NCBI RefSeq assembly: GCF_026624755.1
Contig: NZ_JAPMXC010000013.1
Coordinates: forward strand, 397 to 63,467
From: Robbsia betulipollinis
Lineage (GTDB): Bacteria; Pseudomonadota; Gammaproteobacteria; Burkholderiales; Burkholderiaceae
DNA: 63,071 nt
Direction of reading: 5' to 3'
Both the position numbers and the translations under genes were made by a program. A model generated the notes under the pieces. The model had not been told where the DNA came from. It saw nothing but the letters and a program-made list of their open reading frames with translations, and made no database searches. This document shows positions 1 to 11,873 of this stretch, piece by piece. Numbering within the stretch: position 1 is the first letter of the stretch; each line of letters opens with the position of its first letter.

Positions 1-68
1 TACCGTTCGACTTGCATGTGTAAGGCATGCCGCCAGCGTTCAATCTGAGCCAGGATCAAACTCTTAAG
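1..68 (-). rRNA. rrs: 16S rRNA, 5' end only (partial)
   Basis: Read on the minus strand, the first bases give the universal 16S start AGAGTTTGATCCTGGCTCAG, followed by the betaproteobacterial ATTGAACGCTGGCGGCATGC. Only the first ~68 nt of the gene are inside the window; the rest lies to the left. The mature 5' end is estimated at about position 68 and could be off by a few bases. The sequence directly shows a ribosomal operon pointing out of the window. Confidence 0.97.
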
Positions 69-270
69 TTTAATTCCTGTTACTGTTTTCTATTCTTTCG
101 AATAGGTCGCTCAACTCAAGAATCAACAAGGCTTGAACATTGACCGAGGCCAACATTCTTTCCTTACTTTTTCTCTCGTGTGAGACTTCTTGATACTTTC
201 GCATTCCCGCCACTCCGAGGAGCGGCGGGTGCGTCGCCATCAAGCGCCCACACTTATCGGCTGTAAATTT

Positions 271-280
271 TTAAAGAGCA
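271..280 (-). promoter_or_regulatory. rrn boxA antitermination element
   Basis: The minus strand reads TGCTCTTTAA followed by AAAATTTACAGCC, the boxA form typical of rRNA leaders. It sits ~200 nt upstream of the 16S 5' end and would recruit NusB/NusE antitermination factors. Position and sequence both fit. Confidence 0.8.
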
Positions 281-352
281 ATGCAGCGCCAGGGACTTCG
301 TCACCTGCCTACTGCTTGCTGCCGGTTAAGTACCGTGCAGCAGAGAAGCGAG

Positions 353-381
353 ATTATGTACCGCTTCTGCAATTTCGTCAA
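353..381 (-). promoter_or_regulatory. rrn operon promoter (sigma70)
   Basis: On the minus strand TTGACG (-35, 376-381) and CATAAT (-10, 353-358) are separated by exactly 17 bp, with an A-rich stretch upstream of the -35 that could act as an UP element. The promoter lies ~70 nt upstream of the boxA and points into the 16S gene. Confidence 0.75.
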
Positions 382-659
382 GCATTTTGTTTCGGCTTTC
401 GCTGCCACATCCTGCTCGACCCGGCGGGTTCGGCATCCTGCCGGTCAAGCGTCAAACACCCGCTCCACCGTTGCCAAACCCCCGTCCCGCCTCGCTTTCA
501 CCGCCTGCGCCGCGCCGCTTTCGCGACACTCGCTGGTCTGTTTCTGCAGCGGGGAGGCGAATATTAGATCCGTTCCGCCATCCGTGCAAGCGGTTTTCGA
601 AAAAAGGGGAAATTCGTGGAAATCGGCAGGGATCGCGGTCCGAGGCCGCTGTCGCCGCC

Positions 660-1400
660 TCAACGTCTCCGACGGTGATTGAACAAAACAAACAATCCCA
701 TCAGTACCAGAAAGGCCAGCACCAGCATCGCGGCGTTGAACAGCACGTCGGGATAGCCCAATTCCGCGACGTCGATGAAAAAGTAGGGATAGAAGTCCGA
801 GCGGCTGCCGCGCCATAGCGTGATGAACAGGTAGGCCAGCGGGTAGACCAGCCACAGCAGACATTTGCGCAGGTCCAGGTGAAAGCGCGGGACGAACAGC
901 ACCCAGTAGAAGGCGCATAGCAGCGGCAGGATGCTGTGCAGGCTCTCGTTCAAAAGCCGTCGATAACCGGTAGGGGTCCACAGCCCGCGCAACAGAACGT
1001 TGTAGGCGAGGCCGACGAAAACGATATAGAGCACGATCGCGGTCACCACCGGCGGCCGGGAGACGAACCGCGCCGCCCGCCCGCGTCCGTCCTCCCGCGA
1101 CACCAGGCATGTAAAACCGACGGCGACCACGAAAACGGTGAGATTGGTGAGATAGCTGCTCAGCCAGGCAAACGCGTCGAGCAGGCCGAGGCCGCGTGCC
1201 AGGGTCCGCTCGATCGTGAGGATCGTCTGCGCCGAGAAGGCCAGCCAGGCAACCGCGGCGATGAGGGCCGCCATCGCACGCGCGGCACGGCCACGCGGGG
1301 GTCTCGCCGTCCCGGGCGCGCGTTCCGTTTCGGATGACGCGGCGTCGGGTGTGACCGTCGATGGAGACGATGGCTTTGGCGAGAACGAGGGCGTCGGCAT
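660..1400 (-). CDS. Pr6Pr family integral membrane protein
   Basis: 246 aa with a disordered Pro/Ser-rich N-terminus (~40 residues) followed by about six hydrophobic segments ending in a basic tail (NHRRRR). The pattern of helices and the C-terminal GYPDVLFNAAMLVLAF segment match the Pr6Pr family of bacterial six-helix proteins, whose biochemical role is not known. It starts 10 nt after the stop of the SNF2 helicase gene on the same strand, so the two are probably co-transcribed. Family call is from recognition; function is unassigned. Confidence 0.75.
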   Translation of the reverse strand: MPTPSFSPKPSSPSTVTPDAASSETERAPGTARPPRGRAARAMAALIAAVAWLAFSAQTILTIERTLARGLGLLDAFAWLSSYLTNLTVFVVAVGFTCLVSREDGRGRAARFVSRPPVVTAIVLYIVFVGLAYNVLLRGLWTPTGYRRLLNESLHSILPLLCAFYWVLFVPRFHLDLRKCLLWLVYPLAYLFITLWRGSRSDFYPYFFIDVAELGYPDVLFNAAMLVLAFLVLMGLFVLFNHRRRR

Positions 1401-1409
1401 GCTTCGGTC

Positions 1410-4034
<2,625 letters not shown>

Positions 4035-4422
4035 GGCGGAGAGATCGGGTAATTGCTGCAAGGGATGAAGCCGTTTTTCAAATAGCGCCGCCGGACAGGA
4101 CTTTTTTCTTCGATGCGGGTGCTCCCGGCAATCTGGAATCGCATGCTTTCGCTGCGCTATCCACAGGAAAACCGAATTTTTCGCGGCGGGCACGGCGCGT
4201 GCGGCAATGAAGACGGTTTCTCCTATACCGCGCGGCGTCCGCCGCGTAAACCCGTCGCACAAGCCAGGGCTCCGGTTTCCTGCCCTGAGACGTGAAGCAG
4301 CGCAACCAGTTGCTTCAACACGCAATGTCCCGGCACGTACCGCTGCGCTTGCTTGTTTGCAGGCGCGACCCGACCACGCGGACGATCGCGTGCGGCGCGA
4401 CCGGAACGATCAGGAGAATCAC

Positions 4423-5322
4423 ATGTTCATCCATAATAAACGCCTCCAATACACTGTTCGCGTCGCGGGCCCGAATCCGGGACTCGCCAATCTGCTGCTG
4501 GAACAATTCGGCGGTTCGCAGGGCGAACTCGCGGCCGCATGCCGTTACTTCACGCAGGCTATCGCGGAAGACGATCCAGGCCGCAAGGACCTGCTGTTCG
4601 ATATCTCGACCGAGGAACTCAGCCATCTTGAAATTATCGGTTCGATCGTCGCGATGTTGAACAAGGGAGCGAAAGGCCAGTTGGCGGAAGCGGTCGAGGA
4701 AGAAGCCGTTCTGTACCGCTCGATGACCGGCGGCGGAAACGATTCGCACACGACCGCCCTGCTTTACGGGGGCGGCCCGGCTCTGACCAGCTCGGCCGGC
4801 GTACCCTGGACTGCGGCGTATATCGATACGATCGGCGAACCCACGGCGGACCTGCGTTCCAACATCGCGGCCGAGGCACGGGCAAAGATCATCTACGAAC
4901 GGCTGATCAATGTCACGGACGATCCGGGCGTCAAGGATGCGCTCGGTTTTCTGATGACGCGTGAAATCGCGCATCAGAAATCGTTCGAGAAAGCCCTGCA
5001 TGCCATCCAGCCGAACTTCCCGCAGGGCAAGCTACCGGGCAAGCCGGAATTCACGAGCGTCTACTTCAATATGTCGGAAGACGACCCGAAGAAAGGGGAG
5101 GCAACCGCCTCGCCGCGCGGACCCTGGAACGAGGGCCCAGAATGGGAATACGTGGCGAAACCCCAGCCGGCCGTCGATGGCGGTGACGGTTTGGCGACGG
5201 TGATGGTCGCAGCGAACGACGCCGAAGTGCTGAAGGCGATGGCTGCGCGTACCGCATCCGATCCCGCCGCGGATCCCCTGACCGGCGCCGACCTGGGACA
5301 GGGCGCGGCAGTGACGAAGTAA
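4423..5322 (+). CDS. Manganese catalase
   Basis: 299 aa. The ATG at 4423 follows a good ribosome site (CAGGAG, 4411-4416) and starts the conserved MFIHNKRLQY N-terminus. Non-haem di-manganese catalase (ferritin-like four-helix bundle) that dismutates hydrogen peroxide. Likely Mn ligands are visible: E35 (SQGEL), E65/H68 (TEELSHLEI), a glutamate in AEARAKIIYERL and the histidine in TREIAHQK. The C-terminus carries the usual variable extension. It is divergent from the SNF2 gene and ends in a strong terminator. Confidence 0.93.
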   Translation: MFIHNKRLQYTVRVAGPNPGLANLLLEQFGGSQGELAAACRYFTQAIAEDDPGRKDLLFDISTEELSHLEIIGSIVAMLNKGAKGQLAEAVEEEAVLYRSMTGGGNDSHTTALLYGGGPALTSSAGVPWTAAYIDTIGEPTADLRSNIAAEARAKIIYERLINVTDDPGVKDALGFLMTREIAHQKSFEKALHAIQPNFPQGKLPGKPEFTSVYFNMSEDDPKKGEATASPRGPWNEGPEWEYVAKPQPAVDGGDGLATVMVAANDAEVLKAMAARTASDPAADPLTGADLGQGAAVTK

Positions 5323-5384
5323 AGGTCACGACAAAAACCTGGCGTCACCCGGTACGGCATCCCATGCCATACCGGAAAAAGAGA

Positions 5385-5421
5385 GGGGCCCGGAATCCTT
5401 ATGGAATCCGGGCCCCTTTTT
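5385..5421 (+). terminator. Rho-independent terminator after Mn-catalase
   Basis: A perfect 14-bp stem (GGGGCCCGGAATCC, loop TTAT) is followed by TTTTT. It lies 62 bases after the catalase stop codon; a weaker hairpin (5351-5373) precedes it. Confidence 0.93.
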
Positions 5422-5485
5422 CAGGCGGAAGGTCAGAACGGCGAGCCGACGTGCGCCCTGCCCGTCCTGCCCCTTCCTGTTTGGC

Positions 5486-6472
5486 TTAAACCGGCTTGAT
5501 CGTCGGGTTCGGCTGCAACGCGCTGGGCGTGCCCACGTTCGTCGTGCCGCCGACCGTCGTGCCCGGCAGGCCGACGCCCGTCGTCACGCCCGCGGTTTCG
5601 ACGCCTGAAGTTCCCAGGTCCACTTTATTGACACCTGTTGCGCCACGCAGCTTCTCGCCTTCGACACGCTCGACTTCCACATCCGTACCGTGCAGGGTTT
5701 CGTTGATCGTCTCGGTATGTTCGGTGGACGTTTTGCCGACCACGACTTCCTCGACGACACGCGATGTCTTGCCGACCACAGCCTCTTCCGCCGTTTCACG
5801 GATTTCCACCGAGCCTTCACGCAGATCGGCGGCAGTCACCGGACGGTCCACCGGGCGACGCTCGATCGAGGCATGCTCTTCGCGCAGCGTGACCGACTCC
5901 GAGACCGGGGTCGACGTGGCACGCGAGTACACGCGGAAACCGCCCGTCTCGACGGCGCGCTTGCCCACCACGAGATCTTCCTTCACCACGGCAAATGCCT
6001 GGCGCTCGGCGTCGATCTCTTCCGGGGTGTAGGGCTTCGCGGTTGCTTCGTAGCCCTTGTAACCCGTGGTTTCCCAATGCGCGACGCGCGAATCGATGTC
6101 GACGGCACCGGTGCTTTCCAGCACGTTGCGAACGGAAGCCAATTGCGCCTCGTCGCGCACGTCGACCGACAGCAACACACCGCCGCGGCGAACCGCCTCG
6201 TGATAATGGCCGACTTCGTCCGGGCGCTCGTCGTTGCCGAACATATTGGCGAAAAACCGCTCGACGCCGGCCATCATGCCGTGGCCGGTATCGCCGGTGT
6301 GGTCGGGGGACGTCACGACGCGCGCATCGTTGCCCGCCAGCGAAGCGTCGCCAGCGCGGTCATCTTCATGCGTCTGAATGTCCGAGCGGGAAATACCGTT
6401 TTGTATCAGGCGTTCCTTCGCAACGTCCGCATCGGCAAACGAGTCAAAAATTCCAACGATAGTTTGAGCCAT
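5486..6472 (-). CDS. YsnF/AvaK-type stress protein (DUF2382)
   Basis: 328 aa. The N-terminus (MAQTIVGIFDSFADADVAKE) resembles the general-stress 17M-like domain; residues ~150-270 form a DUF2382 domain rich in E/V/R repeats (LREEHASIERRPVDR, VGKTSRVVEEVVVGKT). The last ~50 residues are Gly/Thr-rich and low-complexity. DUF2382 proteins in other bacteria and cyanobacteria are linked to stress and PRC-barrel proteins; exact activity unknown. It follows another DUF2382 gene 36 nt upstream on the same strand, so the two likely form an operon. The Mn-catalase gene ends convergently. Confidence 0.85.
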   Translation of the reverse strand: MAQTIVGIFDSFADADVAKERLIQNGISRSDIQTHEDDRAGDASLAGNDARVVTSPDHTGDTGHGMMAGVERFFANMFGNDERPDEVGHYHEAVRRGGVLLSVDVRDEAQLASVRNVLESTGAVDIDSRVAHWETTGYKGYEATAKPYTPEEIDAERQAFAVVKEDLVVGKRAVETGGFRVYSRATSTPVSESVTLREEHASIERRPVDRPVTAADLREGSVEIRETAEEAVVGKTSRVVEEVVVGKTSTEHTETINETLHGTDVEVERVEGEKLRGATGVNKVDLGTSGVETAGVTTGVGLPGTTVGGTTNVGTPSALQPNPTIKPV

Positions 6473-6508
6473 GATAGTGCCTTCCTGTTAGGTATTAAAC
6501 CGTGAACA

Positions 6509-6994
6509 TCAATTAGTCGAAATATCGTTCGTCGCCCGCTGCGGTGCCGGTACACCAAGTGGCAGGTCCTGTTCCACCCATTCGCCAGCCGTACCCTCGC
6601 GCCGCTCGACAAGCAGCTTTTCCTTGCGTACCTTCATTTGCCGTGTGGCGGTCTCGGCCACGACGGTTCGTGTGATACGCACTTCTTCCTTCAACATCAA
6701 CCGCATTTCCACCACCGGCTGGTACTCGAACACGGGAATGACGAGTGTGTCGCCTTCCTGGCGCGGTTCGAACTCGGCGTCGACCACGCGGTTGATCACC
6801 ACGCGCTCCACGTTGACGCTTTCGGTGCGCAAGGTGACGGGGATTTCCTGCATTTCCTCGTGGTCCACCTTGCGTACCCGCACCGCCCCGGTTTCCCGCT
6901 TTTCGATATCGATCACCAGCTGCTCGTCGATAACCGAAAAGGTGGTTTCGTCCGTGGTGTTCGACCGCGCGGTTGCTTCTTGCTCAATCGTCAT
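6509..6994 (-). CDS. DUF2382 domain protein
   Basis: 161 aa, almost entirely one DUF2382 domain with alternating short charged strands (IDEQLVIDIEKRETGAVRVR, VEMRLMLKEEVRITRT). Same family as the domain in the adjacent downstream gene, so the pair may be a duplication with partition of function. No catalytic motif is evident. The gene is first in a probable two-gene operon. Confidence 0.82.
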   Translation of the reverse strand: MTIEQEATARSNTTDETTFSVIDEQLVIDIEKRETGAVRVRKVDHEEMQEIPVTLRTESVNVERVVINRVVDAEFEPRQEGDTLVIPVFEYQPVVEMRLMLKEEVRITRTVVAETATRQMKVRKEKLLVERREGTAGEWVEQDLPLGVPAPQRATNDISTN

Positions 6995-7206
6995 GTTCCC
7001 TCTCCCGCAGCCGCCCGGATGCCGGTCACCGCAATACCCAGACTATTGCAATCGCCGTGCCTGCCGGCGAACATATCCGAAGAAGGGTTTGGCGAAACGT
7101 TCCAAAGGACCTCCCCAACTTGCTGAATCGACCGTGCAGCCGAGCGGAGACGCGTGATGGAGAAGGGGGAAAAATTTTCACTATTCTGTTTTTTTGTGAG
7201 CGCAAT

Positions 7207-7247
7207 AAAAAAACGCCCCGCAGGTTTTCACCTGGGGGCGTTTTTTG
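7207..7247. terminator. Bidirectional terminator
   Basis: AAAAAACGCCCC-GCAGGT-TTTC-ACCT-GGGGGCGTTTTTT is a GC stem flanked by an A-run on one side and a T-run on the other, so it can act on both strands. On the minus strand it sits downstream of nothing but upstream of the catalase-like gene's 3' end at 7272, which it probably terminates. Confidence 0.85.
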
Positions 7248-7271
7248 CAGCGCATGCCAGTCTTCTTTACA

Positions 7272-8366
7272 TCAATCCGGAATCTTGTCTACCGATGCCG
7301 GTTCGATCACCGCCACACCATTGCGTTGCTGGCGGAATGCCACCAGCGCCTGATAGGTCTTCAACCGGGCGCGCATGACGGACCCGAGCGGCCTGTGCGC
7401 AAGCAGGCTGTGCGCTGGCCGGAACGACAGCGCGTCGTTGAAGTAGGCGGCACGCGCCTCGCTGTGCGAGTTCTGAGCCGGCAGGATCAAGCGTGCCACC
7501 GCGACATAGGGACTGTCCGCTTCCGGCCATTCCTTCGATGCATCCTCGATCGGCATCTTCTCGGAATCGATGCAGAGCTGCACGCGCAGCTCGAACTCCG
7601 CGCCCTGCGCAGCGAAGAATTCACTGACGGCATGACGAAACACATCCGGATCGTCGACGTCCAGCGGTCCATCGCCCAGGGCGACCACCGCCGCGGAGAG
7701 AGGGAATACGGCGACTTTTGCAACATAGTCGCCGAAGCGCAGCGGCGCCTGGCTGTAGTACGGCTCGGATAGCGGGTGCCGGGGCGGATGTCCGAAAAAG
7801 TCGAGCATGGCGCTGTCCGCGCCCACCGCATGCAATACCTTGTTCGCCACTTGCGCGGTCACCGACACCGCGTGCTTGAGGGCCTCCGGCTGCGAAGTGC
7901 CCTTTTCCAGCCCTTTCATGCTGCGCAGGAAAGCCGCCGCGTCCGGATTGGGAAATACCGGGCCCGAGGCCAGCACGAAGTCCTGAGTGGCATCGTGATG
8001 TCCCGGGAGTTTCTCTCCCTGGACCCCGAACACCTTGATCGCCATGCCACGATGCGTCGAGACATTGTCCTTGAGAAGCTCGCCCGGGCCCTGCGCCAGG
8101 CGCACCACCACCGGATAGCTCTCCGGCATGGCGAACAGACCCTGGCGCAACGCTTCGGGGAGATCGTCGAGCACGCGCAGTTCGCCCTTCAGCAGGCCAG
8201 TGCTCTTTGCATGCGATGCGCGGACCGCATGGTCGTACCGGCCGGCGGTGATTTCGCTTTCGTGCGTCATCGAAGCGATGATCTTGTCGATCGTTTCCGC
8301 TTCATCGGGCTTCGGCTGCTCCAGGTCGTCACGATAACGAAGATAGGGACGCGTGGTTTCTGACAT
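7272..8366 (-). CDS. Catalase-family haem protein (small catalase-like)
   Basis: 364 aa, much shorter than classical haem catalases (~480 aa or more), matching the 'catalase family protein' group related to allene-oxide-synthase-like catalase domains. Recognisable features are the N-terminal HAVRASHAKSTGLLKG segment and STHRGMAIKVFGVQGEKL, in the order found in the catalase fold. Peroxidase or peroxygenase activity is possible; catalase activity is not certain. The gene starts 21 nt after the stop of the FdhA-like dehydrogenase gene, so they are probably one operon. Confidence 0.8.
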   Translation of the reverse strand: MSETTRPYLRYRDDLEQPKPDEAETIDKIIASMTHESEITAGRYDHAVRASHAKSTGLLKGELRVLDDLPEALRQGLFAMPESYPVVVRLAQGPGELLKDNVSTHRGMAIKVFGVQGEKLPGHHDATQDFVLASGPVFPNPDAAAFLRSMKGLEKGTSQPEALKHAVSVTAQVANKVLHAVGADSAMLDFFGHPPRHPLSEPYYSQAPLRFGDYVAKVAVFPLSAAVVALGDGPLDVDDPDVFRHAVSEFFAAQGAEFELRVQLCIDSEKMPIEDASKEWPEADSPYVAVARLILPAQNSHSEARAAYFNDALSFRPAHSLLAHRPLGSVMRARLKTYQALVAFRQQRNGVAVIEPASVDKIPD

Positions 8367-8387
8367 GCTCTTCTCTCGAAATGACGC

Positions 8388-9524
8388 TCAGGCCGCCGGC
8401 TTCAGGATGACTTTGGTCCAGCCGTCCTTGCGGGCATCGAAGTTTTCGTAGGCGCCCGGCGCGTCTTCCAGCGGCAATTCATGCGAGATGATCTGCGACG
8501 GCGAGGCCTTGCCCGCGGCGATAAGATCGCGCAACTTGCGGTTATAGGCCTTGACGTTCGCCTGACCCGTGGCGATGCGCTGCCCCTTCATCCACATCGA
8601 GCCGAAATCGAAGGCCAGCTTGCCTTCCTTCATCAGGTCGTCCGGCGAGCCCGGATCTTCCGCGACGAATACGCCCACCACGCCGATGCCGCCCGTGGGC
8701 TTCACGGCCTTGACGAGATTGTTCATGGTCAGGTTCGGCACTTCGTGGCCCTTGCAGCTGCACTGGTAGCCCACGCATTCGCAACCGCGATCCGCGCCCT
8801 TGCCCTTGGTCATTTCCAGGATTTGTTCCGCGGAGTTGCCTTCCGAATCGTCGATCGGAATGGCGCCCATCTTTTCCGCCAGCGCCAGCCGGTCCTTATG
8901 GGTATCCACCACCATGACCTTGCTTGCGCCCTTCAGATTGGCGGACATTGCCGCCATCAAGCCCACGGGGCCGGCACCATAGATCGCGACCGTATCGCCC
9001 GGTTCGACGCCCGCAAGCACGGTGGCGTGATAGCCCGTCGGAAAGATGTCCGAGAGCATCACGTAGTCGTTTTCCTTTTCCTCGGCGTCCGGCGGCAGCA
9101 CCAGGCAATTGAAATCGCCGAACGGCACGCGCAGATACTCGGCCTGGCCGCCGCTGTAGGGCCCCATACCCGCAAAACCGTAGGCCGCGCCGGCCATGCC
9201 GGGATTCGCCGTCAGGCAGAAACCGGTCAGACCCTTCTCGCAGTTTTCGCAGAATCCACAGCCGATGTTGAACGGCAGACAAACCCGGTCGCCCACCTTG
9301 ATGCGCTGCACGCCCGGGCCCACCTCGGCGACGACGCCCAGGTTTTCGTGGCCGAGGATGCGTCCCGTTTCCATATTGGTACGGCCCTCGTACATATGCA
9401 GGTCCGATCCGCAGATATTCGTGGTGGTGATCTTCACCAGCACGTCGGTCGCCTTTTCGATCTTCGCGTCCGGCATTTCCTTGACGGTGACCTTGCGCGG
9501 GCCTTCGTAGACGAGTGCTTTCAT
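8388..9524 (-). CDS. Zinc-dependent alcohol dehydrogenase, FdhA (glutathione-independent formaldehyde dehydrogenase) type
   Basis: 378 aa from the ATG at 9524, which begins MKALVYEGPRKVTVKE and is preceded by an AGGAGC-like site. Medium-chain dehydrogenase: catalytic-zinc region CGSDLHMYEG, structural zinc cysteines in CGFCENCEKGLTGFC, NAD-binding AIYGAGPVGLMAA. The insertion around GCECVGYQCSCKGHE and overall length fit the formaldehyde dismutase/FdhA subgroup, which oxidises formaldehyde or small aldehydes without glutathione. Co-transcribed with the catalase-like gene. Confidence 0.88.
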   Translation of the reverse strand: MKALVYEGPRKVTVKEMPDAKIEKATDVLVKITTTNICGSDLHMYEGRTNMETGRILGHENLGVVAEVGPGVQRIKVGDRVCLPFNIGCGFCENCEKGLTGFCLTANPGMAGAAYGFAGMGPYSGGQAEYLRVPFGDFNCLVLPPDAEEKENDYVMLSDIFPTGYHATVLAGVEPGDTVAIYGAGPVGLMAAMSANLKGASKVMVVDTHKDRLALAEKMGAIPIDDSEGNSAEQILEMTKGKGADRGCECVGYQCSCKGHEVPNLTMNNLVKAVKPTGGIGVVGVFVAEDPGSPDDLMKEGKLAFDFGSMWMKGQRIATGQANVKAYNRKLRDLIAAGKASPSQIISHELPLEDAPGAYENFDARKDGWTKVILKPAA

Positions 9525-9622
9525 CGGTTGCTCCTGAGACGTTGAGGATGGCCGCCGCAGAAAACGCGACGGCGAATACGGGTTCTGTTGCAAACGCCGT
9601 ACCCGCTCCGCGGCCATCGGGC

Positions 9623-11116
9623 TCAAGGCGCCGCAGGAAGATGCGGAGGGTCCGTGACGATCGACTTCAGCGCGGCAACGGGGTACGCGAGGGCGGACAG
9701 ATCCGGACATGCGCGCTTCAAGGCGTCGTCGCCGCCGAACGCGGATTCCAGCGCCTGCGCGATATCGAGCAGGCGCCGGTCGCCGCGAAAAGGACCGACG
9801 AGTTGCAGCCCGAACGGCATACCCGCGTAATCCGTTCCGCACGGCAGGGACAGGGCCGGATGAGTCGTGAGCGTGACGACGTAGGTCAGCCCCAGCCAAC
9901 GATAATAGTTCGCGAGGGGCTGACCATCCATGTCGGCGAGATGCGGCTCCGACCACGGGAAAGGCGAGATCGAGCAAGCCGGCGACACGATCAGATCGTA
10001 GTGCGCGAAGGACTTCTGGAAGCGCCGGAACAGACGCGTCTGCTCGGCGTGCGCCCAGACCCCGTCGGCCAGCGACATCGCCCGTCCCATTTCGTAATTG
10101 ACGCGCGTATTGGGCCCGAGCAGTTCCGGGTCGCGCTCGTAGATCTCCTGGAAGCCCGCGATGAAATTCTGCGCGCGGATGATGTCGAAACACCGGTCCG
10201 CCTCGCCCAATTCGAACGCGACCGGCTCGCATACCTTGACGTAGCGCGACACGGCGGCGATTTTCCGGCGAAAGGTCTCGCGCATCGCGCCGGCGACCGC
10301 GCACACGCCGAAGTCCTCGGTATAGCCGATGCGCAATGACGCCAGATCGACCTCGCGCGCGCGCAGCAGCGCGAGCGGATCCCCTTCGGCGCCCAGCGGC
10401 TCGCTGCCGTCCAGGCCCGCGTTCGCCGCCAGTTGCAGGCGGGTGTCGGCGACGGTTCGCCCCATCGGTCCGGAGACGGTCAACGGCGACCATCCCAGCG
10501 GGCGGGTGTCGCCCGGCACCATGCCGGGCGACGGACGGAAACCCACGACCCCGCACAGCGCGGCGGGAATGCGCAGGGAGCCGCCCGTGTCGGAACCCGT
10601 GCACACCGGCAGCATGCCGGTCGCCAGCGCGACCGCGGAACCGCCCGAGGATCCCCCGGCATTCAGCATCGGGTTGAAAGGATTGCCGGTGGCGCCCCAG
10701 ACGGCGTTACGGGTATTCGCGCCCGCGCCCATTTCCGGCGTGTTGGTCTTGGCCGTGAGAATCGCGCCCGCGGCCCGCAACCGCGCCACCATGACGTTGT
10801 CGTGTACGGGAACATGGGCGCGGTAGATCGGAGAACCGTACGTGGTCAGCACATCGGCGGTTTCCTCGAGATCCTTGACGCCCAGCGGCAGGCCATGCAG
10901 CAGGCCGAGCGCGTCGCCGCGCATCACCGCCTGCTCGGCCAGCCGCGCCTCGGCCCGCGCCCGCTCGAAACAGGTCGCGGCAACAGCGTTGACCGCCGGA
11001 TTGAGAGCCTCGATTTGCGCGATGCACGCATCCAGCAATTCGACCGGCGACAGGCGCCGGCTGCCGATCAGGCGCCGCGCCGCGACCGCCGAGAGGGAAG
11101 TGAGTGATGTGTCCAT
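9623..11116 (-). CDS. Amidase (amidase-signature family)
   Basis: 497 aa from the ATG at 11116 (MDTSLTSLSAVAARRL). Amidase-signature Ser-cisSer-Lys hydrolase: Lys81 in GLPLGVKD, Ser-rich GGSSGGSA (~154-161) with the cis-Ser, and the nucleophile Ser180 in GSDTGGSLR. It hydrolyses an amide of unknown identity to acid plus ammonia. It lies downstream of the GntR gene (88 nt gap) in the nitrogen-acquisition cluster and is only distantly similar to the second amidase there. Confidence 0.88.
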   Translation of the reverse strand: MDTSLTSLSAVAARRLIGSRRLSPVELLDACIAQIEALNPAVNAVAATCFERARAEARLAEQAVMRGDALGLLHGLPLGVKDLEETADVLTTYGSPIYRAHVPVHDNVMVARLRAAGAILTAKTNTPEMGAGANTRNAVWGATGNPFNPMLNAGGSSGGSAVALATGMLPVCTGSDTGGSLRIPAALCGVVGFRPSPGMVPGDTRPLGWSPLTVSGPMGRTVADTRLQLAANAGLDGSEPLGAEGDPLALLRAREVDLASLRIGYTEDFGVCAVAGAMRETFRRKIAAVSRYVKVCEPVAFELGEADRCFDIIRAQNFIAGFQEIYERDPELLGPNTRVNYEMGRAMSLADGVWAHAEQTRLFRRFQKSFAHYDLIVSPACSISPFPWSEPHLADMDGQPLANYYRWLGLTYVVTLTTHPALSLPCGTDYAGMPFGLQLVGPFRGDRRLLDIAQALESAFGGDDALKRACPDLSALAYPVAALKSIVTDPPHLPAAP

Positions 11117-11204
11117 GTCCAACCTTGTAGTGTGGTGTGAGGCACCGGGCGCGGGCATGGGCGCGGGCATGGGCGCCGGGCGCGAGGCGCGCGCCGCGCG
11201 AGGC

Positions 11205-11870
11205 TCAGCCGGCGGCGCGCGGCGCCGCCCATTGATCGACGCAGGCCACCAGCGCGTCGCGCGTATTTTCCAGATGCGAACGCGTCTGCGCCTGCACGGC
11301 CGACGCGTCCCCGTCCCGGTAGGCCGCGAGCAGCGCCGCGTGCTCGCGATTGTTGCTTTCCATGATTTCCCGGTCGACATGCATCGATAACGCCACATAC
11401 GGACGCGCCACGCGCGACAGCGACGCGACCATCTCGAAAAGACGCGTGCGCGCCTGACTGGCGACGAAATGGTCGTGAAACGCCTCGTTCACCATCGACC
11501 ACTGTTCCGGCGAATCGGTCGCGCTCATCGTTTCGTGACAGTGCGTCGCCGCCGCGAGATGCTCTTCCGTCATGTGCAGGCAGGCGCGCCGGGCGAGCAT
11601 CGGCTCCAGCGTGATGCGCAGCTCATAGATTTCCGTCACGTCGGCGATCGTCAGGCTGCGCGTCACGACGCCCTTGTTGGCATCGATCGATACCAGACCC
11701 TCGGCACGCAGGTCGCGAAACGCCTCGCGCACCGGCGTCGTGCTGACGTTCAGGCGCCGCGCCACTTCCTCCTGCCGCAGATGCGTATTCTCCGGGTACC
11801 GCCCCTTGAGAATTTCCGTGCGCAGCGTCGTCAACACATATTGCCGGGCGCTCTGGAAGTATTTGCTCAA
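11205..11870 (-). CDS. GntR-family transcriptional regulator (FadR/FCD subfamily)
   Basis: 221 aa. N-terminal winged helix (LRTEILKGRYPENTHLRQEEVA, then RRLNVSTTPVREAFRDLRAE) and an all-helical FCD ligand-binding domain with the metal/ligand histidines (EAFHDHFV, NNREHAAL). It is placed 3 nt after the second amidase gene's stop, i.e. inside the operon that starts with the ABC ATPase gene, and probably senses the imported substrate. A plausible operator is at 15976-15992. Confidence 0.9.
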   Translation of the reverse strand: MSKYFQSARQYVLTTLRTEILKGRYPENTHLRQEEVARRLNVSTTPVREAFRDLRAEGLVSIDANKGVVTRSLTIADVTEIYELRITLEPMLARRACLHMTEEHLAAATHCHETMSATDSPEQWSMVNEAFHDHFVASQARTRLFEMVASLSRVARPYVALSMHVDREIMESNNREHAALLAAYRDGDASAVQAQTRSHLENTRDALVACVDQWAAPRAAG

Positions 11871-11873
11871 GGG

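Larger units (their letters stand above)
69..659 (-). other. rrn leader and upstream region, no protein gene
   Basis: Region between the 16S start and the first protein gene. It holds the rrn leader (boxA at 271-280) and a strong promoter (353-381), both listed separately. Open frames here look like chance products of high GC. I see no further gene. Confidence 0.7.
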
